Shown one piece after another: positions 1 through 8,284 of a stretch of 41,737 nt of DNA (its first letter is position 1; every line of letters begins with the position of its first letter). The DNA comes from Colwellia sp. D2M02 (lineage in GTDB: Bacteria > Pseudomonadota > Gammaproteobacteria > Enterobacterales > Alteromonadaceae), in assembly GCF_018860755.1 (NCBI RefSeq), contig NZ_JAHKPW010000063.1:1-41737 (forward strand). The letters are read 5' to 3'. The notes below the pieces were generated by a model. It ran no database searches. It saw only the letters and a program-made list of their open reading frames with translations, and was not told the origin of the DNA. The position numbers were made by a program, and so were the translations under genes.

Positions 1-65
1 CTTTTATCTCGAACAAAAGTTAACCGCGAAAGATCAACAGCCCCTACACTAAGCCTCTAAATTTA

Positions 66-704
66 TTATTGTGCATCAGGTTGGTTTTCAGGCAATGCCT
101 GAATAAATGCAGGTAACGTATTACAGTGTGCAACAATACGGTTAATCGTTGGAAAAGCACTCATATCTACGTTAAAACGGTGAGCATTATAAACTTGAGC
201 CACTAAACAAATGTCCGCAACAGTTACCTGATCTGCAAAGCAAAAAGCCCCTGCACTTTGTTGTAATTGTGCCTCTATAGCGGCAAAGCCCTTACTCATC
301 CAGTGTTCAACCCATTGCTGTTTGGCTATATTATCTACCGCAAGTTGATTGGCTAGATACTGCTGAACTCGCAAGTTATTTAAAGGATGTATTTCACAAG
401 CAATATCTAATGCCAGTGCTTGTACTTTAGCGCGAGCTTTTAAACAACTCGGGTAAAGCGACGCGCCTTTGTAGCTACTTTCTAAGTAGTCGATAATTGC
501 TAATGATTGATTTAAATGAAAGTCACCATCAACCAGCGTCGGCACTAAATGTGTTGGGTTAAGTTGACTATAATCGGGTAAATGTTGCTCACCGCCATTA
601 TTAACTAAATGAACCGAGATTGAGTCAAACTCTATCTCTTTTAAAAATAGAGCAATACGTACTCTATATGCTGCGGTTGAACGCCAATAACCATACAGTT
701 TCAT
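66..704 (-). CDS. maiA: Maleylacetoacetate isomerase (zeta-class glutathione S-transferase)
   Basis: Glutathione-dependent cis-trans isomerisation of maleylacetoacetate to fumarylacetoacetate, a late step of tyrosine/homogentisate breakdown in the cytosol. The 212-residue product has a thioredoxin-like N-terminal half and a helical C-terminal half, the usual length for the family. The zeta-class signature is at residues 9-19 (S9-T-A-A-Y-R-V-R-I-A-L). The Cys common in animal enzymes (SSC) is replaced by Ala here, while the first Ser is kept. The glutathione-binding segment QSLAIIDYLE lies near residues 65-75. The ATG at 704 puts the signature at the expected place. The gene lies downstream of the fumarylacetoacetate hydrolase gene on the same strand, separated by 139 bp that hold two hairpins, so co-transcription is uncertain. 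The identification is firm. Confidence 0.93.
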   Translation of the reverse strand: MKLYGYWRSTAAYRVRIALFLKEIEFDSISVHLVNNGGEQHLPDYSQLNPTHLVPTLVDGDFHLNQSLAIIDYLESSYKGASLYPSCLKARAKVQALALDIACEIHPLNNLRVQQYLANQLAVDNIAKQQWVEHWMSKGFAAIEAQLQQSAGAFCFADQVTVADICLVAQVYNAHRFNVDMSAFPTINRIVAHCNTLPAFIQALPENQPDAQ

Positions 705-738
705 TGTATTTCCTTTTAATTTTATAACGTTTATTTAT

Positions 739-824
739 AAAAAAAATGCTAATTAAATTCAGCCTGAGGTATCAAGGAGGACTTAATTAGCATAGCGTTT
801 TTTAATTCAATAGATTAAAAAACG
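739..824 (-). terminator. Two consecutive AT-rich hairpins between the fumarylacetoacetate hydrolase gene and maiA
   Basis: Read on the minus strand, the first hairpin pairs 814-824 with 796-806 (11 bp, 7-nt loop) and has no T tail. The second pairs 783-793 with 746-756 (11 bp, 26-nt loop) and is followed directly by a run of T (739-745), as in an intrinsic terminator. They could end the upstream transcript or reduce read-through into maiA. The stems are AT-rich, so efficiency is uncertain. Confidence 0.5.
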
Positions 825-843
825 TGACTGGTGAGTGAGTAAA

Positions 844-1833
844 TTAACTCGCTTTATACTCAACTACTTTTTGGTCAATAGCACCGAAAATACTTAAACC
901 ATCTTCATCAAGCATTTCAATTCTTACACTATCACCAAAACTCATAAATGGCGTACTTGGCTTACCATCGGCAATAATTTCTAACATACGAATTTCAGCC
1001 AAACAGCTTGAGCCAACAGAACGATCGTAGTTTGAAATAGTCCCTGAGCCAATAACACAGCCTGCTGATAAAGGGCGTGTTTGTGCCGCATGAGCAACAA
1101 TGGTTGGGAAGTCAAAAGTCATATCAACACCACAATTTGGCTTACCAAATAAATCACTATTTAAATGGGTAATCAGTGGTAAGTGTAGCTTTTTACCATC
1201 CCATGCTTGACCTAGTTCATCAGGTGTTACTGCTACTGGTGAAAAAGCGCTTGATGGTTTTGAAGCAAAAAAGCCAAAGCCTTTTGCTAGTTCACCAGGA
1301 ATAAGGTTACGTAATGATACATCATTCACTAACATTAATAGTTTAATGTGACTTGCAGCTTGCTCGGGTGATGCCCCCATAGGAACATCGTCAGTAATAA
1401 CCGCAACTTCTGACTCAAAATCAATACCGAAGTCTTCGCTAGCAACATTAATATCATCACGAGGACCAATAAAGGCATCTGAGCCACCTTGATACATTAG
1501 TGGATCTGTCCAGAATGTTTCAGGCATTTCAGCATTACGCGCTTTACGTACTAACTCAACATGATTTACATACGCGCTACCATCAGCCCATTGATATGCT
1601 CGAGGTAAAGGCGACTCACATTCAGCTTGTTCAAACGCTAAGGTATTAGTTAATTCACCATTGTTTAGTGCTTGGTAAACATTTTCTAATTGAGGTGCGA
1701 TATCAACCCAGTTATCAAGCGCAGCTTGTAACGTTGATGCTATATCATTTACTACGACAGCTTGGGTTAATGCACGGTTAACTACAACAAGTTGACCATC
1801 ACGGGTATTATTTTTAAGTGTTGCTAATTTCAT
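844..1833 (-). CDS. Fumarylacetoacetate hydrolase family protein
   Basis: Probably fumarylacetoacetase, which splits fumarylacetoacetate into fumarate and acetoacetate at the end of tyrosine degradation. The start chosen is the ATG at 1833 (329 residues, beginning MKLATLKNNTRDG), because the longer frame opens with a TTG and adds a poorly conserved leader; an AAGG lies about 8 bases upstream of the ATG. FAH-fold features include the acidic metal-binding stretch DFESEVAVI and the segment FASKPSSAFSPVAVTPDELG. Adjacent maiA supports the role. The product is shorter than the classical ~420-residue eukaryotic FAH and belongs to the shorter bacterial group, so the exact substrate is inferred from context. 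It is part of the phh/tyrR cluster. Confidence 0.85.
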   Translation of the reverse strand: MKLATLKNNTRDGQLVVVNRALTQAVVVNDIASTLQAALDNWVDIAPQLENVYQALNNGELTNTLAFEQAECESPLPRAYQWADGSAYVNHVELVRKARNAEMPETFWTDPLMYQGGSDAFIGPRDDINVASEDFGIDFESEVAVITDDVPMGASPEQAASHIKLLMLVNDVSLRNLIPGELAKGFGFFASKPSSAFSPVAVTPDELGQAWDGKKLHLPLITHLNSDLFGKPNCGVDMTFDFPTIVAHAAQTRPLSAGCVIGSGTISNYDRSVGSSCLAEIRMLEIIADGKPSTPFMSFGDSVRIEMLDEDGLSIFGAIDQKVVEYKAS

Positions 1834-1981
1834 TATCAAACCTTGTTCGTTATAACAGGAAATATCAGATGAAAGTATGGTACGAATTTTTTTAATAACT
1901 ACCAAATTATCCTAGCAGCTTAGTGATTATTCTACGGAACAATTTCTTTACGGCTAGGATTACACAAAAAAACACGTAACG

Positions 1982-3532
1982 TTATATTTTTACCGTCTTT
2001 TTATTAATATCGTATTCACGTAATTTATTCGCAATAGCGGTATGACTTAAGCCAAGTTTTTTCGCAAGTTGTCTCGTGCTTGGGTAAGCAGGATATAGCT
2101 TGCGTAACAAGTCAGCCTCAAAGCTTTTGACGGCCGCATCAAGTGTTCCTTCAAACTCTTGCTCTAAATAGCCATGTTCGCGTGTATAGGCAGGCAACTG
2201 TAAATGACTGATCTCAATTTCATTACCTTCAAGTAATGAAGCTGCGCGTGTTAGTACATTTTCTAATTGGCGAATATTACCTGGCCACGGGTAATGCTCA
2301 ACAAAGTCTCGACATTCAGCACTTAATGACAGATGTGTACGCCCTATTTGCTGCGCGGCCTTATTAATAAAACATTCAGCTAATGGCAAGATATCGCTAC
2401 GGCGCTCTCTTAATGGTGGCAATGAAAGACCAAATACATTTAATCGATAATATAAATCTTCTCTAAACTCGCCAATAGAAACTAAGTGCAATAAATCTTT
2501 ATTGGTAGAGCTAATAATTTTAACGTTTACTGTGACTTCTAATTCAGAATCTACGCGTCTAAAGCTACCATTTTGAATAACACGCAATAGTTTACTTTGT
2601 AACTTAGGTGACATTTCACCAATTTCATCTAGAAAAACAGTACCACCATCGGCTAATTCAAAAATACCTCGCTTACTGTTTTCTTTATCTTTTTCGCCAA
2701 CACCAAATAGTTCAGACTCAGCCACGTCATCAGGTAGCGCGCCACAATTTAACGTCATAAATGCATGCTCAGATCTTTCACTTGCGCCATGACAAGCTTT
2801 AGCAAGTACTTCTTTACCGGTACCGGTTTCTCCCATAATTAAAATAGAAGAATCAAGTGAAGACATGCGTTTAGCTTCTCGTATAACTTTACGCATTGCA
2901 CTCGAAGCAGCTTGTATACCATTAAACGTATTATCATTTGGCTGTTTAAAAGCACTAATTTGCTGACCTAAACGTGCTTCAGACTTTAAGATAAGTACTG
3001 CGCCAGCAAGCACCTGTTTGTTGCTTTCATCGGTTACATGGATTGGCATAATATCAGCAACGAAGTCATCGCCATTAAATTTCAAACGGCGTGTTTGTGC
3101 TAGCACATCACCACTATCTAGCCAGCGAGTAATATTGAAGCCCTTAAGCCATAAACTAATATGTTGCCCTACTAAATTATCTTCGCTCAAACCAAGGATA
3201 TTAGAGGCGATAGTGTTCGCCAGGCGAATATTGCCTTTAGAGTCAATAGAGATAAACGGGTCGGGAAAAGTTCTAATTAATGTAGATAGCTCGTTTCTTT
3301 CACGCTCAGACGGCATGTAAGGAGCTGTTTTTACGTCACCTACCCCTTCAATTAAGCGTAATTGCGGCATAAAGGTTTGTAAATCGGAGAATTCTAAATC
3401 AGGAATATTAATATAAATACGTCCAGGCTGTTTTAATTCAATACCTCGAACGTTAATACCGTGTTCAACAAAAATACCTAATACTTTTTGACCCATGCCA
3501 ACACGGTCATGACAAGTAATTTCCAAGCGCAT
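1982..3532 (-). CDS. tyrR: TyrR/PhhR-type transcriptional regulator of aromatic amino acid metabolism
   Basis: Aromatic amino acid-responsive DNA-binding regulator of 516 residues. Domains in order: an ACT-like ligand-binding domain (about 1-75), a PAS domain (about 80-180), an AAA+ sigma-54-activator-like domain with Walker A GETGTGKE at 234-241 and Walker B around FLDEI at 300-304, and a C-terminal helix-turn-helix near 485-507. The GAFTGA loop that contacts sigma-54 is absent: residues 277-289 read GVGEKDKENSKRG. This fits known TyrR proteins, which act with sigma-70. The gene lies 144 bp downstream of phhB on the same strand, and a perfect TyrR box sits 40 bp before its start, suggesting autoregulation. 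Position beside phhAB suggests a PhhR-like role in phenylalanine catabolism. Confidence 0.93.
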   Translation of the reverse strand: MRLEITCHDRVGMGQKVLGIFVEHGINVRGIELKQPGRIYINIPDLEFSDLQTFMPQLRLIEGVGDVKTAPYMPSERERNELSTLIRTFPDPFISIDSKGNIRLANTIASNILGLSEDNLVGQHISLWLKGFNITRWLDSGDVLAQTRRLKFNGDDFVADIMPIHVTDESNKQVLAGAVLILKSEARLGQQISAFKQPNDNTFNGIQAASSAMRKVIREAKRMSSLDSSILIMGETGTGKEVLAKACHGASERSEHAFMTLNCGALPDDVAESELFGVGEKDKENSKRGIFELADGGTVFLDEIGEMSPKLQSKLLRVIQNGSFRRVDSELEVTVNVKIISSTNKDLLHLVSIGEFREDLYYRLNVFGLSLPPLRERRSDILPLAECFINKAAQQIGRTHLSLSAECRDFVEHYPWPGNIRQLENVLTRAASLLEGNEIEISHLQLPAYTREHGYLEQEFEGTLDAAVKSFEADLLRKLYPAYPSTRQLAKKLGLSHTAIANKLREYDINKKTVKI

Positions 3533-3571
3533 TGCTAGCCCTTATACACAATTGAAGAGTAAAAGGGCTAT

Positions 3572-3589
3572 TGTAAACTAATTTTTACA
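3572..3589 (-). promoter_or_regulatory. Perfect TyrR box upstream of tyrR
   Basis: TGTAAA-CTAATT-TTTACA matches the known TyrR operator TGTAAA-N6-TTTACA at all 12 defined positions, including the invariant G and C separated by 14 bases. It lies 40 bp upstream of the tyrR ATG, in the 144-bp phhB-tyrR gap. The likely role is autoregulation. I could not place a clear -10/-35 pair here, so whether it overlaps the promoter is unknown. Confidence 0.8.
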
Positions 3590-3676
3590 AGAATAAAGCA
3601 CAACCTGTATCCAATTACATTTTGATAAGATTTTATTCTCAAATTAGTGCTACTGATGATTTTGTTATTTACGATA

Positions 3677-4024
3677 TTATTGTGTTAACTGATCTGTTTT
3701 AGCTGCACAAATAAAGTCATTTTTATGTAAACCACCAATAGAGTGTGTCCACCATGTTACAGTAACCTTTCCCCACTCTAATAAAATAGAGGGATGATGA
3801 AATTCAGCCTCAGCTAACTCAGAAACTTGATTCGCAAATGCCCACGCTAGTTTATAATTTTTAAATTTATACTCTCGCTCTAACATCATCACATTATCAC
3901 GCACTTGAGGTACCCAATCAGGGATTTGGCCAATTAGTACTTTTAATTCTTCATCTGTTACTTTCGGCGCATCTACATGGCAAGCTTCACATACTTGTTT
4001 TGCTAGTGTGTCTGTTGTACTCAT
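3677..4024 (-). CDS. phhB: Pterin-4a-carbinolamine dehydratase
   Basis: Dehydrates 4a-hydroxytetrahydrobiopterin formed by phenylalanine hydroxylase, so the pterin cofactor can be recycled. The 115-residue length is typical. The family signature is clear in the second half: E-F-H-H-P-S near residue 75, followed by [11 protein letters not shown], which supplies the active-site histidines. It lies 61 bp downstream of phhA on the same strand, the standard phhAB operon order, and before tyrR. Start is the ATG at 4024. Confident assignment. Confidence 0.95.
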   Translation of the reverse strand: MSTTDTLAKQVCEACHVDAPKVTDEELKVLIGQIPDWVPQVRDNVMMLEREYKFKNYKLAWAFANQVSELAEAEFHHPSILLEWGKVTVTWWTHSIGGLHKNDFICAAKTDQLTQ

Positions 4025-4085
4025 CTTTTTTCCTCAACTATTATGTATTTTATCAATCAATTTTATTTGTTATTTAAGTAAGCTT

Positions 4086-4889
4086 CTAGCTCGCTTGTTT
4101 CTCAGGGAATTTTGCTGGGTGTAACCCTAACATTTGTGCCTTAGCAACCAATTCCATAATTTCATCTACTTCAAACTTTCTAATATTATCTAAATCAGAA
4201 ACCTTTGAGAGCATGTAATAAACAGGCTGCATAATGTCAATGCGGTATGGCGTTCTTAAAACATCAAGAATATCAAACGCTTTACGCTCTACCTCTTGGT
4301 TAGTCATAGCGTAGTCAGTTTCGCCTGGTGAAGAAAGTACACCGCCACCATAAATACGCAAACCTTTAGGTGTATCAAGTAAACCAAACTCAATGGTAAA
4401 CCAATATAGCCTTGCTAAAAAAACACGTTGCTCTTTACTCGCATTCAAGCCCATTTTTCCATACGCCTCAGTATAGTTAGCAAAAGAAGGATTGGTTAAT
4501 AATGGGCAATGACCAAAAATTTCATGAAAAATATCAGGCTCTTGTAAGTAATCCATTTCTTCGCGACTACGAATAAAGGTCGCGACAGGAAATTTTTTCT
4601 CTGAAAGCAATCGAAAAAACTCACCAAAACCAATCAATGCTGGTACAGGGTAGCACTCCCATCCAGTTTCTTTTCTAATAACTTGGCTAACCTCTTCTAG
4701 CTGCGGAATACGCTCTAGCGGTAAATTTAACTTAGCAAGCCCTTCGTGATATTCATCACATGCTTTACCTTCAATATAAGCTAACTGTCTTGTGATTAAC
4801 TCTTGCCAAATGCTATTTTCTTCATCTGACCATTGAATGTTCCCTGCTTCATCTGGAACGCGAGATACATAATTTGTTCCTTTTGCCAT
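4086..4889 (-). CDS. phhA: Phenylalanine 4-monooxygenase
   Basis: Non-haem iron, tetrahydropterin-dependent hydroxylase converting phenylalanine to tyrosine. The 267-residue length is that of the monodomain bacterial enzymes, with no N-terminal ACT regulatory domain. The iron ligands are visible: H122 and H127 in FHEIFGHCP and E167 in YWFTIEFGL. First gene of a phhA-phhB unit. A candidate sigma-70 promoter and a TyrR box lie upstream (5079-5146), pointing to activation by the neighbouring TyrR. The predicted leader is about 180 nt. No anomalies seen in the protein. Confidence 0.97.
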   Translation of the reverse strand: MAKGTNYVSRVPDEAGNIQWSDEENSIWQELITRQLAYIEGKACDEYHEGLAKLNLPLERIPQLEEVSQVIRKETGWECYPVPALIGFGEFFRLLSEKKFPVATFIRSREEMDYLQEPDIFHEIFGHCPLLTNPSFANYTEAYGKMGLNASKEQRVFLARLYWFTIEFGLLDTPKGLRIYGGGVLSSPGETDYAMTNQEVERKAFDILDVLRTPYRIDIMQPVYYMLSKVSDLDNIRKFEVDEIMELVAKAQMLGLHPAKFPEKQAS

Positions 4890-4930
4890 TGTATTAACCT
4901 TTCTATAATTGAATTCTTATAATCGTTATT

Positions 4931-4948
4931 TAACCTAAGATCAGGTTA
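4931..4948. promoter_or_regulatory. Palindrome TAACCT-N6-AGGTTA in the phhA leader
   Basis: Perfect 6-bp half-sites separated by 6 bp, ending 42 bp before the phhA ATG. The geometry equals a TyrR box but the half-site differs and lacks the invariant G/C pair. It could be an operator for another dimeric regulator or a small RNA hairpin near the ribosome-binding site. Function unknown. Confidence 0.35.
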
Positions 4949-5078
4949 TTTATTATTTTTGTTATATTTAGTGTTATTGCTCTCACGTTAATATTTACCG
5001 ATTAAAGATATTAGCGTTAAACAACTTCTACGTTTGATCACGCAAACGAGACTGTCTTCATAGTATGCCAAGGCGTGA

Positions 5079-5107
5079 AATAAAAGAATGCAACGTCACA
5101 CGGTCAA
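5079..5107 (-). promoter_or_regulatory. Candidate sigma-70 promoter of phhA
   Basis: On the minus strand TTGACC (5102-5107), a 17-bp spacer and TTTATT (5079-5084). The -35 matches 5 of 6 and the -10 matches 4 of 6. The start point would be near 5072, giving a leader of about 180 nt to phhA. The TyrR box is centred about 65 bp upstream of that point. Confidence 0.5.
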
Positions 5108-5128
5108 AAAACAAACAAAATGAATACT

Positions 5129-5146
5129 TGTAAAAAAAAAGTTACA
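5129..5146 (-). promoter_or_regulatory. TyrR box upstream of phhA
   Basis: TGTAAA-AAAAAA-GTTACA on the plus strand matches 11 of 12 defined positions of TGTAAA-N6-TTTACA and keeps the invariant G-N14-C. It lies upstream of the candidate -35, a position suited to activation rather than occlusion of polymerase. Confidence 0.65.
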
Positions 5147-5330
5147 GAGATAATTACACTTGTGGTTACGTCAGTATTAAAGTGGGACTAATGCTCAAAA
5201 ATTTATCATTCAATGCTATTTAAAAAGGAAGGAAAGTGATACTAGCGCAATGATTTAAGTTTATAAAAAATAGTAAAAAACATTTAATTTACGCAAGCAT
5301 CGATTATTTAAATAAACTCAAACAGTTAAG

Positions 5331-6422
5331 TTATTTATTTTTAGGAGAGATTAAGGTTTTAATTTGGCTAACCAGTTTTTTACGTACACTCGATAGTTTA
5401 GGTTTATCATCAAAAGGAATTGGACGACAAAGCTGCATTGTTTTAACACCTAAGCGTGCTGTCAGCATACCTGCACCTAAACCTTGCGCAAAACGCGTTG
5501 ATAATTTTCCGAGTAACTCAGCGCCAAGTAAATCACTCCCCAAGTCACTGATAATTTCGCTTGCTCCTGCATAAGCCATATTAACAAAAACCTGTTTAAT
5601 TAACTTAATACGACTCCAATAGCCAAGTTTTAGTCCATAAAGGCCGGCAACTTTATTTATCATACGTAAATTACGCGATAGCATGATTAACATATCTATA
5701 ATCGCAATAGGACTTAGAGCAACCAACACAACCGCCTCAGTTGAAAACTTAGTCACTTCATTTAAGGCTTTTTCATCAACTTTACTAAGTACCACACGTG
5801 AATATACCTGCAATAGCTCTTGTGTATTATGGTTTGCATCGACCGCGTTTAGCCATGCCTTTTTTTCTTGTTCATTACTAAAAGCAATATCGCAAGGTAA
5901 GCTTTCAGTAATGTTTTGGCAAAAAGCTTCAGCTGCTTTGCTTGAAGCGTCTTCATGTGTCAATAAGTACGCGGCTTGCTTTTGTACTTTTTGCTGTGCA
6001 TTAAAGTGCTTTAACCCTAACAATTCTCGCCACAAGCTTCTGATACCAACCACAGACAAACACGCTAAAAGTGCCGCATAAAAACTGGTCATAATAGGCG
6101 AGCTTGAAAAACCAGAAATAAAAAACAGGCTTGCTTCAATGACTACAATCGTAACAAATAACCCTGCTATTACTCGCCAAAGCCACGACTTACTATTTTT
6201 TTTAGTACTATGGAGCGTTGCATCATCACTTAATAGTGATGTTGCATTAGTTAACTCGGTGCGAGTATCGTAAGCATTCGTATTATTGTCAGATAACACA
6301 AAAGATTCATTATCTTGAAAAATGATTTGCTCGTTAATTGATTCGTCTGCCGCCGCCGTAATTTCTGGCTCATCAAATAACACTTGCTGTTGGTGAACAT
6401 CTTCTTTTTTAGTGCTTGTCAT
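5331..6422 (-). CDS. ycjF: YcjF family inner-membrane protein (DUF697/TIGR01620 type)
   Basis: Inner-membrane protein of unknown biochemical role that accompanies YcjX in the envelope-stress neighbourhood of many gammaproteobacteria. The 363-residue length is normal. After a polar, acidic N-terminal region of about 75 residues come two hydrophobic segments (about 80-105 and 107-130) that should form a membrane hairpin. The remaining cytoplasmic part carries the DUF697-like region with a weakly hydrophobic stretch (AVVLVALSPIAIIDMLIML). It starts 38 bp after ycjX on the same strand, so a ycjX-ycjF operon is likely. Confident on family; function not established. Confidence 0.88.
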   Translation of the reverse strand: MTSTKKEDVHQQQVLFDEPEITAAADESINEQIIFQDNESFVLSDNNTNAYDTRTELTNATSLLSDDATLHSTKKNSKSWLWRVIAGLFVTIVVIEASLFFISGFSSSPIMTSFYAALLACLSVVGIRSLWRELLGLKHFNAQQKVQKQAAYLLTHEDASSKAAEAFCQNITESLPCDIAFSNEQEKKAWLNAVDANHNTQELLQVYSRVVLSKVDEKALNEVTKFSTEAVVLVALSPIAIIDMLIMLSRNLRMINKVAGLYGLKLGYWSRIKLIKQVFVNMAYAGASEIISDLGSDLLGAELLGKLSTRFAQGLGAGMLTARLGVKTMQLCRPIPFDDKPKLSSVRKKLVSQIKTLISPKNK

Positions 6423-6460
6423 ACTGCTTACCTTATTGTTAGCTTTTAATTTCTCTATTG

Positions 6461-7957
6461 CTAGAGCATTTTATCCGCTAATAAAAACTGTAATACTTGA
6501 TCCATTCGAATATGGGGTAAGCTTTCATTTTTGCTTGTTCCCCCAATAGGCGAAAAGTTAAAAAAGTTAAATTTATTTTGTTGCCAATAACTTTCTTGTG
6601 GAAGCTTCTCAGGTACAGAGCCAGGAAAAACCATAATATTCTTCCCTGTTGGTGGCTGTGATTTTTTATCTCTATTGTTATTGTTATCTAAAACAGTGCC
6701 TTGTAATACCGGAACTGTTTTTCCTTGATGAGTAGTACTACCAACTTGTGTTGTTCTAACCGAAGCTATTGCGAGGGTTTGAACTTCAACAGCTTCAAAG
6801 TTTAGTTTATTTTTACTCTGATGAATTAACTCGTTAAATAAGGAAACCATAGGTGCATGTTGCTCTGGGGTAACATGATCAGCTTTAGTAGCGGCAAAAA
6901 GTAGTTTATCTATTTTGGGTGAAAAAATCCGCGAGAATAGCCCTGATTTTCCGTAACTATAACTTTCGAGAATCATACTAATTGCTTGTTCTAAGTCTTG
7001 AAAGCTCTCTTTACCGTTATTCAGTGGTGTTAAACAATCAGCTAAAACAATTTGCCGATCGAACTTAACAAAGTGTTGGCGGTAGAATTTCCGTACCACA
7101 TGCTCCTTATATTCTAAGTAACGGGCTCTGAGCATACCGATAACACTATCGTCACTAGCATTTTGGTAGTCATTACCATCAAGTTCGGCTAAAGCAGGGA
7201 AAGGAAAAAACTCTAAAATTGGCGCTCCAGCTAGCTCCCCAGGCAAAATAAAACGTCCAGGTTGAATAACAGACAAACCTAATTCATGCCTAAATGTGTG
7301 CAGTAATTGAGTATACTCTTTTGATAATTCGGCTAATACTTCTTCATTTGCAGGGGCAAAGGGGTCAATTTCGGCGACTTTATCTAAAAACTTTTGGCTA
7401 CTGTCTAACCGTGGCTTAGAAGATAATAACTCACAGGTAAACTCGGACCACTGTTGGTACGTTTGCTTAAGCATAGGTAAATCAAGTAACCACTCACCTG
7501 GGTAGTCGGTTATATCTACCGTTAAAGTAGCCATATCTTTTACATACTTTAATAGTGACGTTTTTGGCTGATACCTTATGGCAAGTCTTAATTCACTAAT
7601 ACCATGCGTTGGCTCTGGCCAGTGTGCTGGCAACGCTGTGAGTGAGCTAATACTGCTATCATAATCAAACCGAGGAACACGAAAGTGCTTTTGTGGAATA
7701 CGCTTAGCCGCAATAAAGTTTCCTTGCTGTACAGGATCAAAAAAACTGAGCTGACTGCCCTGCCCTTCGTTAATAAGCTGATTAACTAACGAAGTAATAA
7801 AAGCAGTTTTCCCACTACGACTTAAGCCCGTTACTGCAAGGTTAATATGTTGGTCGATAGAACGATTTAGTAACTCTGCCGTTTTGTTTTTTAACTTATC
7901 TATGCGTTTAGGATTAAACAACCCACGATGTTTTGATGATTTATTTGAGGAGGTCAT
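6461..7957 (-). CDS. ycjX: YcjX family P-loop NTPase
   Basis: Predicted GTP/ATP-binding protein of the YcjX (DUF463) family, often induced with stress regulons and encoded beside ycjF. The 498-residue product has a Walker A loop GLSRSGKT at 44-51, then a conserved region including VDITDYPGEWLLDLPML (about 148-164), where D-x-x-G resembles a G3 switch, and later AATKADHV, which resembles the N/TKxD guanine-specificity motif. First gene of the ycjX-ycjF pair. The cellular role is not firmly known; a link to the phage-shock response comes from family context. Confidence 0.88.
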   Translation of the reverse strand: MTSSNKSSKHRGLFNPKRIDKLKNKTAELLNRSIDQHINLAVTGLSRSGKTAFITSLVNQLINEGQGSQLSFFDPVQQGNFIAAKRIPQKHFRVPRFDYDSSISSLTALPAHWPEPTHGISELRLAIRYQPKTSLLKYVKDMATLTVDITDYPGEWLLDLPMLKQTYQQWSEFTCELLSSKPRLDSSQKFLDKVAEIDPFAPANEEVLAELSKEYTQLLHTFRHELGLSVIQPGRFILPGELAGAPILEFFPFPALAELDGNDYQNASDDSVIGMLRARYLEYKEHVVRKFYRQHFVKFDRQIVLADCLTPLNNGKESFQDLEQAISMILESYSYGKSGLFSRIFSPKIDKLLFAATKADHVTPEQHAPMVSLFNELIHQSKNKLNFEAVEVQTLAIASVRTTQVGSTTHQGKTVPVLQGTVLDNNNNRDKKSQPPTGKNIMVFPGSVPEKLPQESYWQQNKFNFFNFSPIGGTSKNESLPHIRMDQVLQFLLADKML

Positions 7958-8284
7958 AGCTAAGCACTTAGTTAAATTGAATAAAACATCAATAAATCAA
8001 CTAACCATTATGGCTACCTAGTTAATTCAATCAACAAATTAAACAATATTAAGATTTAAAATAATAACTGAAACAATACGTTAATTGAATTTTTCTGTAA
8101 ATACATAAGTTGCATCTTAATTATATCTTAGCAGGGGGTTGTTGATGTATTGCTTTGTATATAAAAGGCTATGCTCTTAAAAAAGGCTACTTTCTTGAGG
8201 AAGGTAACCTTAATATATCAATAAATTAGCGTTTGACAGCATTCACCCGACTTGTATTACATCTATAATGACAATGAATAAAAA
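7958..8284. other. Intergenic region between ycjX and pspC
   Basis: 327 bp without a gene. It contains the likely psp terminator at 8179-8211 and an AT-rich stretch upstream of ycjX that presumably holds the ycjX promoter. I could not single out a -35/-10 pair. Confidence 0.5.
8179..8211 (-). terminator. Intrinsic terminator of the pspABC operon
   Basis: On the minus strand 8200-8211 pairs imperfectly with 8183-8194 (12 positions with mismatches, 5-nt loop), followed by TTTTTT. It lies about 75 bp after the pspC stop. Confidence 0.6.

Larger units (their letters stand above)
4890..5330. other. Intergenic region holding the phhA control elements
   Basis: 441 bp with no credible gene. It contains a TyrR box (5129-5146), a candidate phhA promoter (5079-5107) and a perfect 6+6 palindrome (4931-4948). 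The part nearest ycjF (5150-5330) is AT-rich with no recognisable element. I see no convincing terminator for the ycjX-ycjF transcript. Confidence 0.6.

Noticed and set aside
1834..1905. Longer N-terminus of the fumarylacetoacetate hydrolase from a TTG
   Set aside because: ATG 1833 has a plausible SD and gives a family-like start; the extension looks non-coding.
1947..1964. Possible TyrR box upstream of the fumarylacetoacetate hydrolase gene
   Set aside because: On minus it reads TGTAAT-N6-CGTAAA: the right half does not match TTTACA and the invariant C is missing.
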